In this document: piece by piece, positions 1-6,295 of the stretch
Position numbering within the stretch: position 1 is the stretch's first letter
How the letters are laid out: every line of letters starts with the position of its first letter
Source: Micromonospora rubida
Lineage (GTDB): Bacteria; Actinomycetota; Actinomycetes; Mycobacteriales; Micromonosporaceae
Length of the DNA: 64,000 nucleotides
NCBI RefSeq assembly: GCF_009908295.1
Contig: NZ_JAAALO010000007.1
Coordinates: forward strand, 1 to 64,000
Direction of reading: 5' to 3'
Position numbers and translations under genes: made by a program
The notes under the pieces: generated by a model
Database searches by the model: none
What the model was told of the DNA's origin: nothing
Seen by the model: the letters and a program-made list of their open reading frames with translations, nothing else

Positions 1-1
1 C

Positions 2-220
2 CTGGCCCAGATCCGCAACCGACTGATCCTCACCGCCCGCTGGGTCCTCCGCGACCACCAACCCCGACCCGACGGCCACTGCCCGATCTGCCGGACAGCA
101 GACTGCCCGGTGGCCACCGCCGCCCGCAACGTCCTCCGCGCAGCCAAGGAAGTACAGCTGTGGAGTACAGCAACCCAACCGACCGCATCCGACCCCGACG
201 ATCCTCAGGATGCCGGCTGA
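2..220 (+). CDS. Partial hypothetical zinc-binding protein (C-terminal part)
   Basis: An open frame enters from the left edge and stops at 218-220, giving 72 residues with no start inside the window. The readable part has a helix-rich segment (LAQIRNRLILTARWVLRDH) and then a tight cysteine cluster, CPICRTADC, which resembles a small zinc-binding knuckle. I do not recognise the family. Short proteins of this look are common on actinomycete mobile elements, and the integrase remnant a few hundred bases downstream fits that, but this is inference. Real coding is supported by GC-rich third codon positions and the cysteine motif. Confidence 0.5.
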   Translation: MAQIRNRLILTARWVLRDHQPRPDGHCPICRTADCPVATAARNVLRAAKEVQLWSTATQPTASDPDDPQDAG

Positions 221-272
221 CTTCGGACAACACCCCACCCGACCGGCTCGCCGAGAGTTCGGGACGAAGAGG

Positions 273-566
273 TCAGGTGCGCCGCAGGTCGAGAGCCCGC
301 AAGGGCCGGGACCACGTCTGCCAGCAGGCGCGCACCGGGCAGGATACTTCGAGCGATGCGGACTGGCCGGCGTCCAGGTGAAGGGCCAGGGGTTCGCTAC
401 GGGTCCAGTCCAGGGCTGCCTGGACCACATGCTGACCCTCGTCGACGCTGATCCTGGCTGACTGCCCTGGCCGCAGCCCGACAACTCTGTGCCCGTCCAC
501 CTTCACCCAGATGCGCCTGAGAAGAGCGAAGGAGTCATGCGGTCGACTGAGGATCAGCTCTGCCAT
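273..566 (-). CDS. Small hypothetical protein
   Basis: This 97-residue protein starts at ATG 566 behind a GAGGGG ribosome-binding site. It reads as a compact beta-rich domain with a stretch KVDGHRVVGLRPGQSARI followed by a 'hold on' pattern in which an aromatic DW pair precedes an acidic turn. That layout is like small PEGA or carboxypeptidase-regulatory-like domains found as stand-alone proteins in actinobacteria. There is no signal peptide or membrane segment. Its start lies just after the end of an integrase relic on the same strand. Function is unknown. Confidence 0.5.
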   Translation of the reverse strand: MAELILSRPHDSFALLRRIWVKVDGHRVVGLRPGQSARISVDEGQHVVQAALDWTRSEPLALHLDAGQSASLEVSCPVRACWQTWSRPLRALDLRRT

Positions 567-576
567 CGGCCCCTCG

Positions 577-720
577 ACTCTCGCCCTCGTCGAGCAGGAC
601 CGAGGCGTACGTGTGCCGAAGCACGTGCATGCCGTTCTGCCGGGTGTCCTCGACGCGGGCCGCCCGGATGCCGGCTCCCACAGCCGTGCCGTGACCGCGT
701 CGGGCGGCGGGGAAAGGGCT
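577..720 (-). pseudogene. Remnant of a tyrosine recombinase/integrase (C-terminal catalytic part)
   Basis: Read on the minus strand, the region encodes EDTRQNGMHVLRHTYASVLL and then DEGES. This is the box II hallmark (HxLRHxYAS) of phage and plasmid integrases of the actinomycete pSAM2 type. Just upstream, DAVTARLWEP, which normally leads into this box, is in a different frame, so a frameshift separates them. The downstream part with the second histidine and the catalytic tyrosine (LGH...Y) is absent, because a different ORF begins at 566. No intact ORF spans the region, so it is a decayed fragment and the N-terminus is not traceable. Confidence 0.65.
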
Positions 721-732
721 CTGAGTTCCGCT

Positions 733-1398
733 TCAACGTGTAGCCGCCCGCCGGGAGTCGTCGGCCCACGGCGAGCGCGGGTGGGCGGTACGGATGGCCA
801 TGCGCAACCAGCGGCGCTGCTCGGGGAGGAGCAGGCCGTGAGCGACGCTCAGGTCATGCTCGTCCTGAGGGCGTGGATCTTGCGCTTTCCAGAGGAGTTG
901 GGTGGCCGGCGTTCCGGTCGGCACGCCGCGCACAGTCGCGACGGCCGCACTCCACGGGAGACCGATCCGTGGATCGCGGCGGTACCGCCAGACCGACTCG
1001 TCGCCGTCCTCCAGGTTGACCTGAAGGACGAAGTGATCGCGGTCCTCGTCGTGTAGCCAGATGTTGTGCAGCTCGGGATCGTCGAGGTGCTCCCTCAACG
1101 GGAGAAGGCGCCCGCTCATTGCCGCGAACGGCCGAAGGTGCGCGGGCATGCTGCCGAGCAGGGCCGAGAGCGCCGGCCGGAGGGTGCTGACGTCGATGTC
1201 AGCGTGCCGGCGGCTGACCGCTCCAAGCCAGTGGTCGATGGCCCATCCACCGGAAAGCCACCAAGGAGCCGGACACCCGCCGAGCAGCGAACAAACGTCG
1301 GTGATGGACAGCGCCGCCCAGACGTGCCGTTGAGGGTGGTAACGCACGTCCCCAGGGTGGCACCCGCCCAGCCCCGGACGCCAGATGTTGCTCTTCAC
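733..1398 (-). CDS. Nucleotidyltransferase, aminoglycoside-2''-adenylyltransferase-like
   Basis: This is a 221-residue protein with the signature SGGWAIDHWLGAVSRRHADI followed by DV. It combines the GG(W/Y) substrate loop and the two-aspartate metal site of the ANT(2'')/LinB-like nucleotidyltransferase superfamily. Enzymes of this group transfer AMP to an alcohol or small molecule, but many genomic members are not resistance enzymes, so the substrate is open. The start is a GTG 8 nt after the methyltransferase stop at 1407, so the two genes are very probably co-transcribed. A second acidic motif, NLEDGDE, follows at mid-protein. Confidence 0.7.
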   Translation of the reverse strand: MKSNIWRPGLGGCHPGDVRYHPQRHVWAALSITDVCSLLGGCPAPWWLSGGWAIDHWLGAVSRRHADIDVSTLRPALSALLGSMPAHLRPFAAMSGRLLPLREHLDDPELHNIWLHDEDRDHFVLQVNLEDGDESVWRYRRDPRIGLPWSAAVATVRGVPTGTPATQLLWKAQDPRPQDEHDLSVAHGLLLPEQRRWLRMAIRTAHPRSPWADDSRRAATR

Positions 1399-1406
1399 CG
1401 AAACCT

Positions 1407-2207
1407 CTAGCGGGTGGTTGCGTTTCCGTTGACGGTGGCGGCGGTGAGGAAGAACGTGACCGCGTACGTGAACCGACGGGCTGTGACAGCATCGTCGAAC
1501 TGGTCTTCGAAGGCACGCGCCTCGGTGGGGTCGAGCGTGCCGCGTTGGGCGGCGGTGGCGGCCCAGCTTCGGAGACCAAGAACGTTGTCGACAGCAGTGG
1601 GGTTTCGGACCAGGAGAGTTCGGGGTTCGACGGTGATGTCGACCAGGCCGTGTGCGGCGAGCAGGCCGGCGTGTTGATGAGCCAGGGTGCCGTTGCGGAG
1701 GAGGGCATCAGCCCGGAATCTCAGGACGCGTCGGGCCAAGCCTTGGTCGGCGATGTCGAGCACCTGAGTGTCGTAGTCGGGGTCTGCTAGAACGACCCGA
1801 CCGCCGGGCCGGACGACCCTGATGATCTCCTTGATTGCGGCGTAAGGGTTGGCGAGGTGTTGCACGGTGCGATCGGCCCACGCCCCGTCGAAGGAAAAGC
1901 TGAGGAATGGCAGGCGATGGGCGTCGGCGACCGCACACTGAGTTAAGCCGCGCGCTCGCATCGCGGTGGACATGGTCTGCGCATAGTCGAGGGTTGCCAC
2001 GCTGACATCGTGATCATCTTCCAGCTTGGCCGCGCTTGCCCCTGTGCCAGCGCCGACTTCGAGGTAGTGACGACCAGGTGCCGGATGGAGCAGCTCACGT
2101 ACCCGCTGCTGGTATGCCTGGTAGAACGGCTCCTCCGTGAGGCGGTCCAGGACCGCCACCCACGAGTTCGGGTCTGGATGGCGATCGACATCAGTGAACC
2201 CGTGCAT
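1407..2207 (-). CDS. Class I SAM-dependent methyltransferase
   Basis: The ATG at 2207 gives a 266-residue protein. Motif I is YLEVGAGTGASA, motif II follows as VATLDYAQTM, and a post-I acidic region VADAHRLPF and the RVVRPGGRVVLADPD segment complete a UbiE/Methyltransf_11 fold. The C-terminal third (ADALLRNGTLAHQH...) resembles small-molecule or antibiotic-modifying methyltransferases. The frame stays open far upstream, but that part lies opposite the 2385-3239 gene and carries no domain, so I reject it. A GTG in the same frame slightly upstream is an alternative start. It is followed after 8 nt by the nucleotidyltransferase gene. The substrate is unknown. Confidence 0.72.
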   Translation of the reverse strand: MHGFTDVDRHPDPNSWVAVLDRLTEEPFYQAYQQRVRELLHPAPGRHYLEVGAGTGASAAKLEDDHDVSVATLDYAQTMSTAMRARGLTQCAVADAHRLPFLSFSFDGAWADRTVQHLANPYAAIKEIIRVVRPGGRVVLADPDYDTQVLDIADQGLARRVLRFRADALLRNGTLAHQHAGLLAAHGLVDITVEPRTLLVRNPTAVDNVLGLRSWAATAAQRGTLDPTEARAFEDQFDDAVTARRFTYAVTFFLTAATVNGNATTR

Positions 2208-2384
2208 GATCGGCAGACTATCGTGGCAGCTCCGGCGAACCTTGCCGTACACGCAGCTCTGGGCTCTTCGGGCCAGCACGCCACGACCACAACAACGGCC
2301 CAAGGCCGGTGGCGGATCGCGGTGGTCGGCCGGTTCGGCTCGCGGCGGGTCGGTGCTGACCGCGTTGGGTGAGGGGAGTGGGGC

Positions 2385-3239
2385 GTGCCGGAGGGCTGGG
2401 TCTGGGACGAGTCCCTGTTCGAGGGTGCCGCCGTGCACTACGAGCGGGGGCGGCTGCCGTACGCGGAGGGTTTCGGGGCGGTGCTGGCGGAGGCCCTCGG
2501 CCTGGACGGGTCGGGTCGGTTGCTGGACGTGGGTTGCGGCCCGGGGACGGTGACGCTGCCGCTGGCCGGGTGGTTCGCGGAGGCGGTGGGGATCGACCCG
2601 GACCCCGGGATGCTGGCGCGGGCGCGGCAGCGGGCCGCCGCTGCGGGCGCGGGCGACGTCCGGTGGGTGCGGGCGCGGGCGGAGGACCTGCCGGCCGGGC
2701 TGGGGGTCTTCCGGGTGGCCGCGTTCGGGCAGTCCTTCCACTGGATGGAGCAGGACCGGGTCGCGGCGACGGTGCGCCGGATGCTGCTGCCGGGCGGGGC
2801 GTTCGTGCACATCAGCGACGCCAAGGACCCGTTGTCGACGGCCGGGCTGCCCTGTCCGGCGCCCCCGTACGCGGCGATGGCCGAGCTGGTGCGCGGCTAT
2901 CTGGGCCCGGTGCGGCGGGCCGGCCGGGGGTTCCTGCCGCACGGTACGCCGGGCGGCGAGGCCGCGGTGCTGGCGGCGGCGGGTTTTGTCGGCCCGCAGC
3001 GGTTGCGGGTGCCGTCCGGGGCGGTGGTGCGGCGGTCGGTCGACGACGTGGTGGCGTGGGTGCACTCGCGGTCGGACGCGGTGCCGCACCTGTTCGGGCC
3101 GCGGCTGGCGGCGTTCGACGACGACCTGCGGGGCCTGCTCGCGGCGGCGGCCCGGGACGGGTGGTTCGCCGAGCGGGTGCCGGACACGGAGCTGGTGCTC
3201 TGGCGGGTTCCCGATGCTGACATCGTCGGGCGTGATTGA
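2385..3239 (+). CDS. Class I SAM-dependent methyltransferase
   Basis: This 284-residue protein starts at GTG 2385 behind a strong GAGGGGAGTGG site. Motif I is LLDVGCGPGTVTLPLA (about residues 46-61), motif II contains VGIDPDPGMLARAR, and the motif III region reads MLLPGGAFVHISDAKD. The SFHWM element is typical of the Methyltransf_11 trans-aconitate/demethylmenaquinone-like group. There is no membrane segment. It is transcribed divergently from the methyltransferase at 1407-2207, but the two are dissimilar outside the core motifs. The acceptor substrate cannot be told from sequence. Confidence 0.75.
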   Translation: MPEGWVWDESLFEGAAVHYERGRLPYAEGFGAVLAEALGLDGSGRLLDVGCGPGTVTLPLAGWFAEAVGIDPDPGMLARARQRAAAAGAGDVRWVRARAEDLPAGLGVFRVAAFGQSFHWMEQDRVAATVRRMLLPGGAFVHISDAKDPLSTAGLPCPAPPYAAMAELVRGYLGPVRRAGRGFLPHGTPGGEAAVLAAAGFVGPQRLRVPSGAVVRRSVDDVVAWVHSRSDAVPHLFGPRLAAFDDDLRGLLAAAARDGWFAERVPDTELVLWRVPDADIVGRD

Positions 3240-3339
3240 GGCGATCGCGGTGGTCGTCGCGGTCGGACCCGTTCCCACCTGCGGGGGCTTGCCGTAGTTC
3301 GGGTGGGCGATGATCACGATTTCTGGCAGGGTTGGCGCC

Positions 3340-4446
3340 ATGCCAGCCCTCCTGCGTTCCCGTGTCACCGACTGGACCGTCGTCGTTCCGCTGCTCGCCG
3401 TCGTGGTCCTGGCTCTGACCTGGGGCCGGGAGTTACCCCCGGTGGTCGTGGTGATCGTGGCGGTGTTCCTGGCCGGGGCGGTGCTGGCGGCCGTGCACCA
3501 CGCGGAGGTGGTCGCCCACCGGGTCGGTGAGCCCTTCGGTTCGCTGGTGCTCGCCGTCGCGGTCACGGTCATCGAGGTGGCCCTCATCGTCACCCTGATG
3601 ATCAGCGGTGGCGACAAGACGCAGGCGCTGGCCCGGGACACGGTCTTCGCCGCTGTCATGATCACCTGCAATGGCATCCTGGGCCTGTCCCTGCTGCTCG
3701 GCGCGCTGCGCCGCCGGGTGGCGGTGTTCAACCCCGAGGGGACCGGTGGGGCGCTGGCCACCGTGGCCACCCTGGCGACCCTGAGCCTGGTGGTGCCGAC
3801 CTTCACCACGGCCCGGCCCGGCCCGGAGTTCTCCCCGGCCCAGCTCGCCTTCGCCGCCGTGGCCTCGCTGGCCCTGTACGGGCTGTTCGTGCTGGTGCAG
3901 ACCGGCCGGCACCGCGACTACTTCCTGCCGGTGCGCGCCGACGGGACCGTGGTCGACGCCGACGGGGACGGGCACGCCGACCCGCCGTCGCCCCGGGCCG
4001 CGCTGGCCAGCCTCGCCCTGCTGGTGGTGGCGCTGGTCGCCGTGGTGGGTCTGGCGAAGATGGTGTCACCAGCCATCGAGGCCGGGGTGTCCGCCGCGAA
4101 CCTGCCGCAGGCGTTCGTCGGCGTGGTGATCGCGCTGCTGGTGCTGCTGCCGGAGACCCTGGCCGCAGCCCGTGCCGCCCGCCGCGACCGGGTGCAGATC
4201 AGCCTCAATCTGGCCCTCGGCTCGGCGATGGCCAGCATCGGCCTGACCATCCCGGCCATCGCCATCGCCTCGATCTGGCTGGACGGGCCGCTGCTGCTCG
4301 GGCTGGGCGGCACCCAGTTGGCGCTGCTGGCGTTGACCGTCGTCACGGGCGTGTTGACCGTGGTGCCGGGCCGGGCCACCCTGCTCCAGGGCGGTGTGCA
4401 CCTGGTCCTGCTGGCCGCGTTCGTCTTCCTCGCCGCCAGCCCCTGA
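3340..4446 (+). CDS. Calcium/cation:proton antiporter, ChaA type (CaCA superfamily)
   Basis: The protein has about eleven hydrophobic helices and two copies of the CaCA alpha-repeat. The first is GEPFGSLVLAVAVTVIEVAL and the second lies around LLPETLAAARAARRDRVQIS, with the glutamates expected for ion exchange. The 'LALGSAMASIGLTIPAIA' helix is typical of ChaA-like Ca2+(Na+)/H+ exchangers. I choose the ATG at 3340 because homologous exchangers begin just before the first helix; an in-frame ATG at 3310 would add ten residues. An acidic, hydrophilic loop (VDADGDGHADPP) divides the halves. It is probably monocistronic. Confidence 0.8.
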   Translation: MPALLRSRVTDWTVVVPLLAVVVLALTWGRELPPVVVVIVAVFLAGAVLAAVHHAEVVAHRVGEPFGSLVLAVAVTVIEVALIVTLMISGGDKTQALARDTVFAAVMITCNGILGLSLLLGALRRRVAVFNPEGTGGALATVATLATLSLVVPTFTTARPGPEFSPAQLAFAAVASLALYGLFVLVQTGRHRDYFLPVRADGTVVDADGDGHADPPSPRAALASLALLVVALVAVVGLAKMVSPAIEAGVSAANLPQAFVGVVIALLVLLPETLAAARAARRDRVQISLNLALGSAMASIGLTIPAIAIASIWLDGPLLLGLGGTQLALLALTVVTGVLTVVPGRATLLQGGVHLVLLAAFVFLAASP

Positions 4447-4654
4447 CGGGGGCCGGGCGGCCTCGCCCGACCCCGCCGGGCCGAGCCCGGGCCGCCGTCC
4501 GTGCGACGACGGCGAGCCCGGGCGGGGCGACGACGGCGAGCCCGGGCGGGGCGACGACGCGAGCCGATCGGAGGGTCACCGGGGGCCCTCGTCGGCGGCA
4601 TGATCGAAGCGGGGCCGGGGTACTGCACCGGCGAGGGCGAACCGGGGAGGCGCT
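4447..4654. other. Intergenic stretch with short tandem repeat
   Basis: Between the antiporter and the metallopeptidase there is no credible gene. It contains the 24-bp tandem repeat listed separately and GC-rich sequence with no clear promoter hexamers. Confidence 0.5.
4503..4565. repeat. 24-bp tandem repeat, 2.6 copies
   Basis: The unit begins GCGACGACGGCGAGCCCGGG and recurs exactly at 4503-4526 and 4527-4550, with a third, truncated and slightly diverged copy from 4551. It lies downstream of the antiporter stop and carries no ORF that I trust. Confidence 0.8.
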
Positions 4655-5404
4655 GTGACAGCACGCGCGGGACGTCGGCCGCGAGGGCCGCTGGCAGGTC
4701 TGCTGGTCGCGCTGATGCTGGCCGGCGGCTGCGTCGCCGGCGGGGTGGACGAGGGTGCGCCGCAGCAACCCGGCCCGGAGCGGCCCCGGCAGTCGGCGGC
4801 ACCGGGCGCGGAGCGCACCCGCGCCGACGGCGCCACCAGCGTCGCCGAGTTCAAGGAGGACCTCGCCGCCGCGGTGGACAAGGCCGAGGTGTACTGGACC
4901 GCGCAGTTCCGGGAGTCCGGCCGGCGGTTCGAGCCGGTCCGGCGGGTGGTGGCGTACCAGCGGGAGGGCGAGGTGTCCTGCGGCGGGCAGGCGCTGCCGC
5001 GCAACAACGCCGTGTACTGCTCGGCGGGCGACTTCATCGCCTACGACGTCAACTGGTCGGTCTCGGCGTTCCGGCAGGTCGGCGACGCGTTCCTGTACTA
5101 CCTGCTCGGCCACGAGTACGCCCACGGCGTGCAGGTCCGCCTGGGTATCCGCTACGAATTCACCATCCAGCAGGAGCTGCAGGCCGACTGCATGGCCGGG
5201 GCGTACGTCGGCGGCTCGATCCGGGCCCAGCAGCTGACGCTGGAGGAGGGTGATCTGGAGGAGTTCCGGGAGGGGCTGCTCGCCGTCGGCGACGACCCCG
5301 ACCAGCCGTGGTTCGCCGAGGGCGCGCACGGCACCGCCGAGCAGCGCACCGACTCCTTCTTCCGCGGCTACGAGTCCGGCCTGTCGGCCTGCAACCTGGG
5401 CTGA
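4655..5404 (+). CDS. Neutral zinc metallopeptidase lipoprotein (YpfJ family)
   Basis: This is a 249-residue protein. The N-terminus has an arginine-rich signal peptide and a lipobox LAGGC with the lipidated cysteine at residue 26, so it should be anchored on the outer face of the membrane. The zinc site is HEYAH (His153, Glu154, His157), with a further acidic ligand expected in QQELQADC downstream. This is the layout of the putative neutral zinc metallopeptidase family (YpfJ). Four other cysteines may form disulfides. The GTG at 4655 has GGGGAGG upstream. Substrate unknown. Confidence 0.8.
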   Translation: MTARAGRRPRGPLAGLLVALMLAGGCVAGGVDEGAPQQPGPERPRQSAAPGAERTRADGATSVAEFKEDLAAAVDKAEVYWTAQFRESGRRFEPVRRVVAYQREGEVSCGGQALPRNNAVYCSAGDFIAYDVNWSVSAFRQVGDAFLYYLLGHEYAHGVQVRLGIRYEFTIQQELQADCMAGAYVGGSIRAQQLTLEEGDLEEFREGLLAVGDDPDQPWFAEGAHGTAEQRTDSFFRGYESGLSACNLG

Positions 5405-5512
5405 CGCCGCCCCCCGGAAGGGTCGCCGAGGTCACCCCCGAGCGGGTCCGGGCGTCGGAGGGCGGGGCCGGCTGAGAGGATCGCGTCGACCGCGCGAGCA
5501 CTGGAGGACCCG

Positions 5513-6184
5513 CTGAGCAGCCACCATCCCGCCGCCGTGCTCTTCGACATGGACGGCACGCTGGTCGACAGTGAGAAGCTGTGGGACGTCGCACTGCGCG
5601 AGCTGGCGACCGAGTACGGGGGAACCCTGTCCGCCGCCGCCCGCAGGGCGATGATCGGCATCAGCATGGCCGACTCGATGCGCATCCTGCACGAGGACCT
5701 CGGTCAGCCGCACCGCGACCCGCTGGTCAGCGCGGCGTGGATCGACGTGCGGATCCTGGAGCTGTTCCGCAATGGGCTGCGCTGGCGGCCCGGCGCGCTG
5801 GCGCTGCTGGGCGCGGTCCGCGCGGCGGGCGTCCCGACCGCCCTGGTCACCTCCAGCGTCCGGCCCCTGGTGGAGGTGGCGCTGGACACCCTGGGGCGGG
5901 ACAGCTTCGACGCGGTGGTCTGCGGCGACGAGGTGGACGCGACCAAGCCGCACCCGGAGCCGTACCTGACCGCCGCCCGGCTGCTCGGCGTGCCGATCGC
6001 CCGGTGCGTCGCGATCGAGGACTCCCCGACGGGGGTGGCCAGCGCCCTGGCCGCCGGCGCGGCGGTGCTGGCCGTGCCGGCGGAGGTGCCGATCGAGCCG
6101 GCCGACGGCGTACACCAGTTGGAGAGCCTGACCGAGGCGGACCTGGAGCTGCTCGCCGCCCTGCTCGGCGAACCGCCGGCCTGA
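5513..6184 (+). CDS. HAD-superfamily hydrolase (beta-phosphoglucomutase/phosphatase type)
   Basis: HAD motif I is FDMDGTLVDS, motif II is LVTSS, and motifs III/IV are K in ATKPHPEPY and the acidic IEDSPTGV. The helical cap between motifs I and II places it in the class with phosphoglycolate phosphatase and beta-phosphoglucomutase. The only conventional start in frame, GTG 5537, would truncate the first beta strand. A CTG at 5513, 4 nt after GGAGGA, restores residues LSSHHPAAV and is my choice, giving 223 residues. The phosphate ester substrate is not predictable. A strong terminator lies just downstream. Confidence 0.8.
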   Translation: MSSHHPAAVLFDMDGTLVDSEKLWDVALRELATEYGGTLSAAARRAMIGISMADSMRILHEDLGQPHRDPLVSAAWIDVRILELFRNGLRWRPGALALLGAVRAAGVPTALVTSSVRPLVEVALDTLGRDSFDAVVCGDEVDATKPHPEPYLTAARLLGVPIARCVAIEDSPTGVASALAAGAAVLAVPAEVPIEPADGVHQLESLTEADLELLAALLGEPPA

Positions 6185-6249
6185 CCCACACCCCCCGAAA
6201 GGTCGGGCGCGGCGCGATCGCCTCGCCCGCCTTCTTCACCGCTGTCGGC

Positions 6250-6291
6250 AGGGTGCCCCTGCCACCGTTCACGAAGTGGCAGGGGCACCCT
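6250..6291. terminator. Bidirectional hairpin terminator
   Basis: A perfect 16-bp inverted repeat (arms 6250-6265 and 6276-6291, 10-nt loop) lies between two convergent genes, HAD hydrolase and FtsX permease. Confidence 0.8.
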
Positions 6292-6295
6292 CGGC

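Noticed and set aside
567..730. Plus-strand ORF within 511-1056
   Set aside because: The minus strand carries the integrase box and the nucleotidyltransferase, so the plus-strand frame is a shadow.
2208..3809. Long upstream extension of the methyltransferase frame on the minus strand
   Set aside because: The extra ~530 residues lie opposite a second methyltransferase and the antiporter and show no domain. The true start is near 2207.
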